DNA of 64,000 bases from Liolophura sinensis. Taxonomy: Eukaryota > Mollusca > Polyplacophora > Chitonida > Chitonidae. The DNA lies in NCBI RefSeq assembly GCF_032854445.1, contig NC_088305.1, positions 32,577,645-32,641,644 of the forward strand, in the 5' to 3' direction. Below the pieces are notes generated by a model that worked only from the letters and a program-made list of their open reading frames with translations, was not told the origin of the DNA and searched no databases. Positions 1-9,827 of this stretch are shown piece after piece; position 1 is the stretch's first letter; every line of letters starts with the position of its first letter. The translations under genes and the position numbers were made by a program.

Positions 1-166
1 TTCAACTTATACGCTAATGCCTTTACGGCTATTAACTTGGGCTGCTACTACCTGTGGTAGGTAGCAGAAAATTCCTACCCCCCCCCCCCCCCCCCCAACA
101 CCGCACAGATAACAAAACACAGCCAACTGTGCACAAGTGAGGTGTTTAGGTCAGCCGGTTATAACA
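1..166 (-). repeat. 3' LTR of the Gmr1-type element (truncated by window edge)
   Basis: Positions 1-166 align with 4987-5130: both contain a shared block running GCTAATG, TTTTACGGCTAT, GGCTGCTACTACCTGTG, AGAAAATTC and GGTTATAAC. The inner end is ATAACA, so on the minus strand the LTR begins TGTTAT and is preceded by a purine tract. A run of 19 C residues (78-96) expands this copy relative to the other LTR. Confidence 0.75.
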
Positions 167-178
167 TACTTCCCCTTA
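167..178 (-). other. Polypurine tract
   Basis: On the minus strand the bases just before the LTR start (166) read AAGGGGAAGTA, a purine-rich stretch in the position expected for the plus-strand priming site of an LTR retrotransposon. It fixes the LTR boundary and the element's orientation. Confidence 0.6.
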
Positions 179-309
179 AGGAAAAATAAAGTTTTTCTGC
201 GAAACGTTCTTTTGACAGTAATCAAGACATTGTACAAAATATTTTATGCAACATATATACAGAAAGCAAACATCAGTACGAAATGGTTAAACCTACACAC
301 TAGATAAAC

Positions 310-942
310 AATCCGCAAATAAACAATCCGCAATTACATTGTCTCTGTGTTTAATTTCAAAACTGTACTCTTGCAACAACAAGCTCAAACTCAACTTACC
401 AGCCTTTGGGTTTTAGTCTTTAACTTCTGCTGGAATACTAAGGGATTATGATCACTGAGGACAACCGTGGGATAACCGGAAAATTTAACATAAATCTCAA
501 AATGCTAAAGTCAAAATCAAACATTCCCTTTCAATCGTGAAATAATTTCTTTCACATTTGTCAAATTTATGTGAAAAGAAAGAAGCAGGGTAGTCATTTC
601 CAACTTTGTCTTCCTGTAACAAAACAGCACTGCCTTATGCGTCACTAACGTCAACAGCCATCTTAAAGGGTAAGTCAAAATCCAGGGCTCAGAGCACCTA
701 AGCAATTTTAAATAAGGCCTGTAGCTCATCAAACGCCTTCAGGCATTCCAACGACCAACTAAATACTGATACTGTAAAAATTGAAGCCATGGCGCTTCGC
801 TTCACCATTCGCTATATGTTATGATGTCATCTATAAAATCCCGGCTACTTTGACTGCCGGAAGTTACATTGTTGACGAGACGCTGAACGGTGGTCGGACA
901 AGTTTTCATTCATATGGCATAACTTTGTACTGAAATAGCCCT
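310..942 (-). pseudogene. Reverse transcriptase and RNase H remnant of the Gmr1-type element
   Basis: Minus-strand translation, allowing frameshifts, gives an RT segment starting GLFQYKVMPY (about 942-911), then a block with AFDELQALF. Next come RNase H blocks: AVDVSDA, FFSHKFD, and further on SDHNPLVFQQK near 435-460, which is the end of a Ty3/gypsy RNase H. The sequence sits directly after the integrase C-terminus and before the polypurine tract, so RT-RNase H is the last pol domain. The catalytic centre of RT upstream of this block is missing or unreadable. Many stops; non-functional. Confidence 0.65.
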
Positions 943-949
943 TCAGGTG

Positions 950-2640
950 TCACGAAGGCTTGAATCTTGCTTTGTGAGATGCACCTGCCAAATGCCCCTT
1001 GAGCAAGTCAAACTTCTCCGGATCAGATGCAGCGACACTCACAGGGTGCAAACCCCTTGGATCAGCGCCATTTGGGTCGATGTAGGGTTTTAACAGGCTT
1101 ACATGACATAATCGCTGTGATTTTCGCCGATCAGGAGTATTGACAAGATAATTAAGATGACTTAGCATTTTGTCATTACCACATGGTCCAGGAAGACCGA
1201 GCCACAAGTGGCCTACCAGGGGCTGATAGTAGAACCAATGCTTTCTGACCAGGCACAAAACTACATTCAACAGCAGTAAGCTTGAGTTTTTCCCTTATTA
1301 AATCGGATATCCTAGTCAGTTTAGTACGGAAGTCAGAAACATAGTTTAGGAGATTCAAACCACTTGTATCATTGGCTAGGAATTTCTTCAAACAATTGTA
1401 ATCACGCGCGCACTGTGTGCCCAAACACTAGCTTAAGTGGGCTAAGGTCTAATACATCTTGCACTGCGTCTGGAACAGAAAACATGACAAAAGGGAACCC
1501 CCATCCCAATCTTTCCCGGTGTCCATGTTCTAATGATGTTATTTAGTGTCTGGTGAAACCTCTCTAAGGCTTCCTGGCTTTCTGGGCGATTAGCAGAAGA
1601 CTTAAACTGCTTAGTGCCCAATGCATGCACTACTTGCTGAAAAACACCACACATAGAATTAGACCCTTGATCGGGCTAAATAGACAATAAAATAATGTGA
1701 GTGAGTGAGCGCCTGGGGTTTAACGTAGTACTTAACAATTTTTCAGTCATATGACAATGGAGGAATCCTTAGAGTGCATGTAATGTGCCTACTTGTTGCA
1801 GGACGGATTTCCACCGCTCTTTAATCTAGTGCTACTTAACTGAGACGCCTCATTGAAGGCAAGTAAGTCGCCTCGCCTGAGACATTATACTGATTCGGGT
1901 CAACCAGTCATTGCAGTATCCCCTTCATGCTGAACACCAAGCGTGGAAGTTACAACTCCCTCTTTTAAGGTCTTAGGTGTGACTCCTGACTGACCCCTGA
2001 ATCTACCGGTCCCGAAGCGGCAAAATGTGAAGAACTTTACTAGTGCTTTTACAACATACTTAGTAGTGATAGTCCTGAATGGAATAGCCTCTGGAAAACG
2101 AGTAGCTACACATATTATAGTGAGCATATATTGATTTCCTGAATTATTCTTAGGCAACGGACCCACATAGTCCAATGATGTCTTGCTAAATTGTTCCTCA
2201 AAACCTGGAATTGTCTGTAAAGGGGCTTCTGGAATGACTTGAACGGACTTCCCTACCACTTGAAAAGTATGGCAAAATGAAAAGATTTCGCTACCACCTG
2301 AAAAGTATGGCAAGACTTACAGTGTTCTAAAACATCCTTTCCAAGCCATGGTCAATACAAATGATTCAGTATCCTATGATGTGTCTTACCAACACCTAAA
2401 TGACCGGCCAAAGGTGTTTCACGAGCAACCCCAAGTGTTTCATTACAATACGGCTTTGGAACAACAATCTGATTTTGGGATAACTGCCCATTCATCGTCT
2501 GCTCAAACATCAGGTGGTCTCTACTTTCTCATCAAAACATGTGACTCAATGTGAAAAAGCAGGCTCATTGGAAAGCTCAGTTTCGTGACCAATCCTGTCA
2601 AAAATACGCGATACATCGTCTCTGTGTTACTGCATATTGA
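950..2640 (-). pseudogene. Integrase of the Gmr1-type element, interrupted by a SINE
   Basis: From high to low coordinates, the H2C2 zinc-binding region is seen near 2480-2314 (GHLGVGKTHHRI, then EHCKSCHTFQVVGK). The DDE core begins at 2313-1900 with TSLDYVGPLPKNNSGNQY, which includes the first catalytic Asp. A SINE at 1785-2022 removes the stretch around the second Asp. The core resumes at 1654-1442 with PESQEALERFHQTL, containing the third acidic residue. The C-terminal region at 1424-950 has NTPDRRKSQRLCHVSLLKPY. An integrase would insert the cDNA into the chromosome. Several frameshifts and the SINE make it inactive. Confidence 0.8.
1785..2022 (-). mobile_element. tRNA-derived SINE copy 1 (head-truncated), inside integrase
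   Basis: This sequence matches the reverse complement of the SINE at 62431-62750. Shared blocks are GATTTCCACCGCTCTTT, GGCAAGTAAG, CATTATACTGAT, GGGTCAACCAGT and TATCCCCTTCATGCTGAAC. The tRNA-like head lies at the high-coordinate end and is cut inside its B-box half. Beyond it the integrase frame resumes at TGTGAAGAACTTTAC, so the SINE is inserted in the retroelement. Confidence 0.7.
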
Positions 2641-3126
2641 GCTGTGACCTAGAAACCGGTTTATTATCGTTAAACACGCCTGGACTGGAAGCAGACCCAC
2701 AAACAGGAACAGTCTCGTCTATATCAAACACTTCTTTTAAAAAAGTGTCACCCAGCTCTATATCTGTAGAGCTGGTACCACCTGACCTCCGGCATTGCAA
2801 CAAAATTATTGAACTGTTAATCTTTGCGCACCTGCTTACCAGTAGTTAGAGACGTCTTTACACTACTCTGGGTGTTTTGAGTGCTGGGGACTTTGATATG
2901 ACACTCTTATGTGTCAACAAATAATCGTCAGTGTGTTCAGCAGCCAACTCTAGGTGTCCGCTTTCTGTTCATGAATACAGACAAATATATCTTTGAACAC
3001 AACGCTTAAACTCCTCAAGCAAAATCAGCTGTCGAAGCCGCTCATAATTGCTCTCTACTTTCTGACGAACAGCACCGGTCAAACAACTATTCCTTCACTC
3101 TAGGACACCCCACATAAGTCTGATCT

Positions 3127-3456
3127 TTACCCTCTCGCAGTTACGAAACTTTTTGACGATAAGCGTCGGAAACTAGGTCGTGACCCTTTAAAATTAACAA
3201 AATTGTTGTACAAAGACTGTTGTACGGACAACTCCGTGTAAATCTCGCTGGCTCTGTCAACTAGAACATTCTGCAATAACACAGTCCAAACCTCTTTCGG
3301 CCAATTCAAATTATTAGCAACCTTCTCAAAATGAAGGAAAAATTTGTCAACATCACTCTTGAAAAGAGGATCTAAACGAACGTGCTTTGTAACATCAAAC
3401 CTAGTATACGAATCAGACCTGTTACCAAAACCTGACTCTAATCTCTTTATTTCCAA
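3127..3456 (-). pseudogene. Gag fragment of the Gmr1-type element
   Basis: An open minus-strand segment of 109 codons contains VRLDPLFKSDVDKFFLHFEKVANNLNWP followed by DRASEIYTELS (quoted here as two separate short landmarks around 3390-3290 and near 3240). This pattern is typical of the capsid part of invertebrate Ty3/gypsy Gag. The matching piece of the second element at 42550-42660 reads VPPFDEVEVDKYFQHFEK, so both elements belong to one family. N- and C-terminal parts are not readable. It would have assembled the virus-like particle. Confidence 0.65.
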
Positions 3457-3559
3457 AAATATCTTCTGTCTCTCAATTTCCCTGTCGTTTTGTCTTTCCT
3501 CTACCTTAACTTTCTGTAGCTACATCTTATCTCATCTCTATTGCTAACATGCTATGCTC

Positions 3560-4820
3560 CACTAGATGACCTTCAGAGAAAATACATTATTGTTCCCGCG
3601 GACAAAGCCCCTAATAATATTATATTTGTCTGCAAGAATGATTAGAGGTTCTTGTGGAGAAGCTTAATATCACTAAAACACTGCGGCAACATCAGCATAT
3701 TCTAGAACGACCTATACTCAACTATATCGACAATTTGTATAACCTCGGTCCTTTCTCAAACAGAGGAGTATATCCGTACCTTACCGTAACACCACAACTC
3801 CACTGGATTTCAAAGATGTATAAATCTTCATGCATAGCTTCATCTTCATTGCGGGGTCAGAAAACTGTACAACCAAACTGCAAGAAGTACAGTCGTTTTG
3901 GAACATGTACTCCTGTGTAATTGTAAAAAAAATCATGTGTCAGTTGTATGTCGATATTTTAAAACTCAACATCTCACTGAGGAACTAGACGTTCTAATAC
4001 ACATATAAGGGTATATCTACTTGGAATTTCTCCACTCTCTATTATACAATTTCTCACAAGGATTTAACAGATAGAATTTCATCACTTCTTATTTCTGTGT
4101 TTAATAAAACAGGTCACCGCTATATTAACGTTAGAGACGACTAGCTTTCTTCAGTTCCACCGCATAAAAGGCTTACCATTCATGGGATGTTTCCATGTTA
4201 ATTAGTTGCTTGAATTTCTCATTAACAACATCTATGTGAAATTCGCGGAAACCATATGTCAGCGTATAGGTATTCCGATTGGTACAAAGTGTGCCCTCCC
4301 CCCTTTTGCCCCAACTATACCTGTTCTCATGTGAATACGACTATATGAAGAAACCATTAAGGATTACTTCTCATCAGGCCCGATCTTTCTCATTCACCAA
4401 ACGGTAAACTGATTACCTCCTGACTTTAAACAATCGTATAAAGCAAAGAGTGTGAAAGACATTTATCCACCCCCGCTGAATTTAAAGGAAACCCCAGACT
4501 CTCCAGATGGCGCATCTACATTTGTACAAAGACCAAAGCGGTTTCCTTTCTCGCAGACTTTACGACAAAAGAGATAGTTTCGATTTTGACATTGTAAATT
4601 ATCCTTAATTGGATAGCAATATACTGAAGTGTCCTGCATATGGTGTGTACATATCTTGCCTTGTAGGATTTTGATAGATCCTGTGTGTTGTGTGGCGATT
4701 TCAATCAACGTCACAAGCTATTACTGCAAAAACTAGTGTGTCAAGCTTATTCCATCAAATGCCTTCACTACAAGTTTCGAAAGTTTTATAATGTGTACAA
4801 TTCTCTTGTTAGTAAAAATG
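3560..4820 (+). pseudogene. Penelope-like retroelement RT, decayed copy 1
   Basis: Plus-strand translation with frameshifts follows the better preserved copy at 33122-34405: VPADKAPNNIIFVCKN near 3590-3640, LHWISKMYKSS near 3800-3830, SRRLYDKRDSFDFD near 4545-4585 and HKLLLQKLVCQ near 4710-4745, then KFRKFYNVYNSLVSKN to about 4820. The fragment extends further at its 3' end than the second copy. The catalytic YIDD box is destroyed (near 4405 it no longer reads YIDD), and stops occur throughout. It sits between the Gag remnant and the 5' LTR of the surrounding gypsy-type element, in the opposite orientation. No GIY-YIG endonuclease was seen. Confidence 0.75.
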
Positions 4821-4838
4821 GACAGAGCGTGCAGAATC

Positions 4839-5130
4839 TGTAACACTCCGCCTCATGTTTGTGTTTATTTCCGCTTAACAACGGCTAGGGGATGTATTCA
4901 TCATGTTGAATTAGATCGCCACTTTGGATATATGGATAGTTGCAATCAAAGCGCACAGATTTACAGATTTAGTAAACAAATCTGTCCTCAATTTATATGC
5001 TAATGCTTTTACGGCTATAGACACGGGCTGCTACTACCTGTGACAGGTACTAGAAAATTCGCCTTCCGACAGATAATAAAACACAACCAACTCTGCACAA
5101 CTGAGCTATACAGGTTTGGCGGTTATAACG
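4839..5130 (-). repeat. 5' LTR of the Gmr1-type element
   Basis: The right half (4987-5130) matches the LTR at 1-166. The left boundary is inferred from TGTAACACTCCGCC at 4839, a common gypsy LTR terminus, which would give about 292 bp. The right end reads ATAACG where the other copy has ATAACA. No clear tRNA primer-binding site is visible beside it, perhaps because of the nested Penelope-like fragment. Confidence 0.55.
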
Positions 5131-5711
5131 GAATAATTTGTGGTACAAATTTGATATCTCTTCTAAACTCTTTTTCACCTCTTACCTTGACAAGGTATAT
5201 CGCCATGTTCGTAAGATAACCGTAGATGTAGTGGATGTGTTGAACTGAAAGGAGATAAAAACATAAAAATCTGTCCTTGTGACACACTCTGGCAGATCCC
5301 CCCTAACCTGGTCCCAACTGGCATCTTTTAAAGACAGACCAAACTGGAAAAATCCATGTGTATTACGCAATCTCTTCTGGGTTCACACCGAGTAATCCTA
5401 TAGGATCCCACATACATCGCCTGGGTAATACACGAGCAGATGTCCTGGACTCCCTATGATGTAAGACAGGCAAGTTATGACGTATAACCTATCAGTGCCG
5501 GTTTTCACCCCAATACCCACGGAACCCATGAACACACATCGCCATTCACACTGATAAATATCATGGCCATAAACACTAAACAGCGATGTAATAAAACTAC
5601 TCCGGCCAGTAATGACAGAGATACGCTAATTAAATTCAGTTGTTCGGGAATGAACGAGTGTCATTTCTTAACAACTCCTCAAAGGCCCACTCAAAAATGT
5701 TCAGAAAAAAG
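5131..5711. other. No recognisable feature
   Basis: Only short unsupported open frames occur. I see no splice-bounded exon, repeat family or element domain between the gypsy-type LTR and the DIRS-like remnant. Confidence 0.4.
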
Positions 5712-6548
5712 TCACAACCGAGTTGAAATAAATGCACACCATCGTCTCTGTACAACACAATAGTGGGAAACACTCTTGGCAGAAATGGGGAAAGCATAAT
5801 TGTAACAGCACACGTAAATCTGAATAATTATACTACGTAACCTTATGTAACGTTTATAACTATTTGAAGACCACCAACACAGCTGTTTAATCACTTCAAC
5901 ATCTAAACCTGAAGCAGCCGATGCTGTGGCAGTTCCATTCCTAAACGAATTGGTTGTAAATCTACCTCCCAGCATCCCAATAAAACACATCACTTCACGA
6001 ATGACTGCAAAACACTGATACCTGGCCAAAGGAGTTACATCAAAATGACAGAATAATTGCCGTGTTGGAATATGCTGTCCATTGGCTAAATATTCCAACA
6101 TAAATTTCACCGGGCACAGAGCGTGAGAATTATTCGCTATTATCAGAGAGGATCCTAACCCTAACTGATCGGTTATGAAATATGGGAAACGGATATGTAG
6201 TGTGAATACGTTGTCAGACACCATCACATCTAATATACGTATTCTGCTGCCGTTTTCCGCTGATTTAATGTCGGATGTGAACTCGTTTATCTCCATGAAA
6301 CCACAAAAAGCTAGTAATTATGTGACCTTGAACATTTTTGATTCATAGCTAGACCGGCACAAGCTGTCGAGAGCTGGCAACATCAACCTGAGAAAATCTG
6401 CAGTAATCGGCCGACGATTGTCCACTTTACCGGATCTGGTACCTTTCAATCCTTGTACTAACTTCCTAACCAAGAAGTTTGGGTTTGCATCCGGAACACA
6501 TGATACTAACATATCCTCGCCAGAGAAGTATTCACCGTGGAAACACAC
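5712..6548 (-). pseudogene. Tyrosine recombinase of the DIRS-like element
   Basis: A single minus-strand frame runs from 6548 to 5712, broken by one TAA at 6318-6320; 6548-6318 and 6296-5712 are in the same frame. The N-terminal part has NRRPITADFLRLMLPALDSLC. The catalytic half has TRQLFCHFDVTPLARYQ and TTNSFRNGTATASAASGL, then KQLCWWSSNSYKRYIRL with the nucleophilic Tyr near the end. In related recombinases the box reads H-S-F-R; here the His position is Asn. The enzyme would integrate a circular cDNA by Tyr-mediated strand exchange. The stop and the His change argue that it is inactive. The last ~40 codons after the Tyr are unlike the family. Confidence 0.75.
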
Positions 6549-6699
6549 ACCGTTTATCTAGACAAATATGCCACGTATAGCACGATTTGGCCACAATAAC
6601 TCAAGAGCAGTTCACATCCTAAAATTATCGAAGGATGTACGACCTGTTCCTCAGGCTTGCCACGTACTATCTGAGAAAGAAACTTGTAATAGAGGATTT

Positions 6700-6900
6700 C
6701 CCACTGATTAAATCGCCCATAATTGTTGGGCCAGAAGCCGAAATCGGTCCGACTGAAACCAGCAAATAGCGTCAGCTATATCATTATCAACCCCAGGAAT
6801 ATGTTTAGCTTTAAACATGATATTGTTTCCGAGGCAAGACAGGACTAATATCAGGAGTAATTTTATGACTCCGATAGATTATCTGCTTTTCGTGCGACTC
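6700..6900 (-). pseudogene. RNase H end of the DIRS-like element
   Basis: Minus-strand translation gives VLSCLGNNIMFKAKHIPGVDN followed by DIADAICWFQSDRFRLLA. The HIPG-x-DN-x-IADA pattern is the C-terminal end of retroelement RNase H domains in DIRS-type and related elements. It directly precedes the recombinase, as expected. Stops follow before the recombinase frame. Confidence 0.65.
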
Positions 6901-7129
6901 GAGCCCTGTATATTGCAAGATAATGCCATGTTCAACAAACCTGTTTTATATTCGACATTACTATGGTGTGTTAATCACATGCGAAGCCTGTCCAAACGAA
7001 TAGGAGTTGGGGCTATTCTCAAATGGTGCTTTTTTGATGGATAAATGACACTGAGAGTTAATATTAACCGATTTCTGTTGTTTTGTTGGGAGACCTACGC
7101 TTGGGTTTTCGCCTCGTTCGGGCGAAAGC

Positions 7130-7540
7130 CCCGGTACCACTATTTTAGGCCCAGGTAAATCTTACCAGGAAGGCCTTTCCCACATTTGTTACAAGCGTGC
7201 ATAAATTCACTAAGACAACGAGTGCAAACGCCGGGATTGTAATCACAACAATAGGCAGATGCTCAACGAGATTTTGCTGTCCCAAACTTTGCTATTTTGG
7301 CGCCTATCAGTACCCAGGGGAACTTTGGATTCCTCGATATTTTAAGCGGAACTGCTTGTCGTAAACCACCTTGGCGAGCGGCTGATGTGCGAATGACGCT
7401 AACGTACTTAAGCAGCTGTCTAGCTTTGGCTCAATGCCGTTCTAAATAAATACTTGAAAAAAGCAGAAATGTGTTTGCCCATGCTTCAATCGAGTCGATT
7501 TTCCTTTTGTTCCCTTTTGGCTTTAGCGTTATCGAATCAC
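7130..7540 (-). pseudogene. ORF1/Gag-like protein of the DIRS-like element
   Basis: Minus-strand translation across frameshifts shows SIEAWANTFLLFSSIYLE, then a stretch with RTSAARQGGLRQAVPLKISR, then a cysteine-rich end with CDYNPGVCTRC and HACNKCGKGLPG. A tryptophan-containing helix followed by a C/H-rich metal-binding motif of this type is typical of ORF1 in DIRS-like elements of marine invertebrates. One frameshift and at least one stop are present. Confidence 0.55.
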
Positions 7541-7611
7541 CCGGTTGGCCATCAAAAGCTACAAACAAACCTGCTCTTTAAGCTCTTAAGTTATTTTTAA
7601 CAACAATGATA

Positions 7612-8015
7612 ACTCACTCACTCACTCTGTCACTCACTCACTCACTCACTAACTCTCACTCACTCACTCTCTCGCTCTCTCACTCTCTCACTCACTCACT
7701 CTCACTCACTCACTCACTCACTCTCTCACTCACTCTCTAACTCTCTCACTCACTCACTCTTTCACCCACCCTCTCACTCACTCTCTAACTCACTCACTCA
7801 CTCACTCACTTACTCTCTCAATCTCTCACTCACTAACTCACTCACTCACTCACTCACTCTCTAACTCACTCACTCACTCTCACTCACTCACTCACTCTCT
7901 AACTCTCTCACTCACTCACTCACTCATTCTCTCACTCTCATTCACTCACTCACTCACTCTCTCATTCTCATTCACTCACTCACTCACTCTCTCACTCTCT
8001 CACTCAGTCACTCAC
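7612..8015. repeat. CTCA/CTCT-rich microsatellite
   Basis: About 400 bp of CTCA tetramers mixed with CTCT variants, with occasional AACT and ATTC interruptions. Some sub-blocks recur (TCACTCACTCTCTAAC), suggesting slippage and internal duplication. Confidence 0.95.
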
Positions 8016-8096
8016 ATGAGAATGTGACATGAGAAAGACGATTCCCTGAATTCTGACTTTGAACCATGAGATCAAATAAAACAGATAATGGATTAC

Positions 8097-8397
8097 CTGC
8101 GTTAAATGAAGATGTTCCTGTAAGCCGCCTAAGCCCAGGGTCATCCACGACCTCTATGGCTTGACTTGATGCCGCAGTCGCTGTTTCATAGGTGTCTTTG
8201 GTACAGTTTTTCTCCTTTTTGTATGATTCCAGGGGACAGCTTTTTTGGCAACGAGAACCACGCTTTTTCGCATAGTCCCTTAGAAACGGCATTCCTTGAA
8301 TCAGGCATGACTCCGGTGCCAAACTTAACGCACCAACGCCTGTGCACTCCAATCCCCAAGTGGAAACTTCCAATCCAGTAGTAGAAAACAAACCCAA
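8097..8397 (-). CDS. Possible orphan exon, unknown product
   Basis: A minus-strand frame is open from 8397 to the microsatellite and crosses a good splice donor (GCAG then GTAATC) at 8097/8096. The text includes TWGLECTGVGALSLAPESC and MPFLRDYAKKRG, then a Lys/Thr-rich stretch. The first block vaguely resembles the region before the I-helix in mitochondrial-clan P450s, but not enough to assign. No acceptor or neighbouring exon was found. It could be chance coding. Confidence 0.22.
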
Positions 8398-8957
8398 ATT
8401 GCACTACTCTAATTGTACCCAGTTATGACTTAAAATAAAACCTCGACGCAAATTCACAATTAAAATTACAGCTTGTTTGGTCTGTTCACCTCCGAATGTA
8501 AAAACACGGGGTGACAAAGCAAGAAATAAGTAATGAAAATAATGCTACACAGCATGGTCTCTAGGATACCGAAACAGCGCTTAGCTTTAACCTTAATTCA
8601 AATTACCACTTTCCGGACGAGAATGCACATTACTGCCGCTGACAGTACAGTAAAGATAACTCTTAACAGTCTTAACAGTTAACGGCATATGTATATAAAC
8701 AATTCGCTCCTAGTTAAATAATAGTAGTTAACAATTAAGTGTTCACATCATTATTCACCTCTTTGTACATATCGTCTATGCATTATAATGTTCTAAATAA
8801 GAAAGTGATGCATGTTTAACCAATTGATTTGGATGTAAATTGGTTGTAAAGAATGATCAAAGCTTACGTTGGACCTATTTGTTAGCTGAAAAGACCAAAT
8901 TCTGGTGAAAATATACTAATTAAAACATGCGTTACATCCTCATTTATAGCATTGTTA
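8398..8957. other. No recognisable feature
   Basis: AT-rich sequence with no exon, element domain or tandem repeat that I can support. Confidence 0.4.
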
Positions 8958-9131
8958 CGTGGAGACGATAGCATGTACGAAGAGGTCACAAATGTCTACC
9001 ATACAAACATTTTTGCCGGTGTCTTTTTCTCTTTAAAGAAAAATCGACCACATTTACAATAAACTTTCCTACACTTTCATCTGAACTTTATGCATTTTTT
9101 TCTGTTTTCTCCACCTTTAAGTGAAAAGCAT
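8958..9131 (-). repeat. Dispersed repeat, inverted relative to the copy at 10629
   Basis: The reverse complement of this segment matches 10629-10805: GCTTTTCACTTAAAGGTGG, GAAAAC, ATGCATA, GTTCAGATGAAAGTGTAGG and AAAGTTTATTGTAAATGTG are shared in order, with small indels. It lies upstream of the first visible P450 exon, its partner lies in intron 2. Confidence 0.75.
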
Positions 9132-9486
9132 TTTATATGCCATTAAAATTTTTTTCAAGGGTATGTGCCGTGCCTCAAACCATGAGGCACACAAAATGCA
9201 GATTCTACCGGGCCTTGTAGAAAGGAAATCGCCAGTTTACACGTTCCTGTTTGTTCGTTGAGCTTCTCTGACAATAAACCATCGACACTGGCCTTACAGA
9301 CCATTTGCGTTTCAGCAGTTTGAATCGCAAGTCTGTACCAAACACGTGGGCAAAGTTCTTCAGCGTCACATCTGCCCACATAAATCACCACAGTCCTTTG
9401 AACACCAGATTGTTTAGCCTGATATTAAACATCAACAAAATAAATAGTGGATATTTTAATGGCTTCAAAAATCTTTCTCATCAGTA

Positions 9487-9535
9487 TCCTTTGGCCAACC
9501 GTGGAAAAAGTTTCGCAGGGATTCCTTGAAACTTT
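9487..9535 (+). pseudogene. Possible P450 C-helix exon remnant
   Basis: After an AG at 9480-9481 one plus frame reads SFGQPWKKFRRDSLKL and then hits TGA. The W-x3-R pattern in this context resembles the C-helix of CYP2-type P450s, where Trp and Arg contact a haem propionate. The correct distance upstream of the P450 exon at 9828 supports it, but the stop and the lack of a usable donor in frame mean it is either a decayed exon or coincidence. Confidence 0.3.
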
Positions 9536-9827
9536 GAAAAACACCTCTTGAAAATCTGTTGTTTTTCACCTCAGAAATAAGGAGGGGCAGTATGAATTGG
9601 AAATGCATTAATCACAGATGCACATGACATAAAATTATACGTCATCCCTTTTCGAACACACACTATCTACACATACACACTATGTCGAATATCTATTGAA
9701 TTCTTCGTTATAGCTCTGCCTGGGTCAGTTTGTCGTAACGTGATTTCTACACATCGCGAAGCTTTTAGCCCAGGCCAAAGTTATTGCCAGGCTAATTTTT
9801 TTTTCTAATGCACTGCTTTTCTCTCAG

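Larger units (their letters stand above)
1..5130 (-). mobile_element. Decayed Gmr1-type Ty3/gypsy LTR retrotransposon with nested insertions
   Basis: Read on the minus strand, the recognisable order is LTR (4839-5130), Gag (3456-3127), integrase zinc finger and core (about 2640-1442), integrase C-terminus (1424-950), reverse transcriptase and RNase H remnants (about 942-310), polypurine tract (178-167) and LTR (166 to the window edge). Integrase lies upstream of RT, which is the Ty1/copia-like order known from Gmr1-like members of Ty3/gypsy. All reading frames carry stops and frameshifts, so the element is dead. A Penelope-like fragment occupies 3560-4820, between Gag and the 5' LTR, and a SINE (1785-2022) interrupts the integrase core. 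No protease remnant was recognised here. The left LTR is cut by the window edge. Confidence 0.8.
5712..7560 (-). mobile_element. Internally deleted DIRS-like tyrosine-recombinase retroelement
   Basis: Three separated minus-strand blocks lie in DIRS order: an ORF1/Gag-like segment (about 7540-7130), the end of an RNase H (about 6900-6700) and a tyrosine recombinase (6548-5712). The reverse transcriptase core that belongs between ORF1 and RNase H is missing, so this is a deletion derivative. Combining RNase H with a tyrosine recombinase rather than a DDE integrase is diagnostic of DIRS/Ngaro-type elements. No split direct or inverted terminal repeats were identified. Confidence 0.7.

Noticed and set aside
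9155-9391. Minus-strand frame of 78 codons near the P450
   Set aside because: No domain, no splice sites and no match to P450 or transposon proteins that I know.
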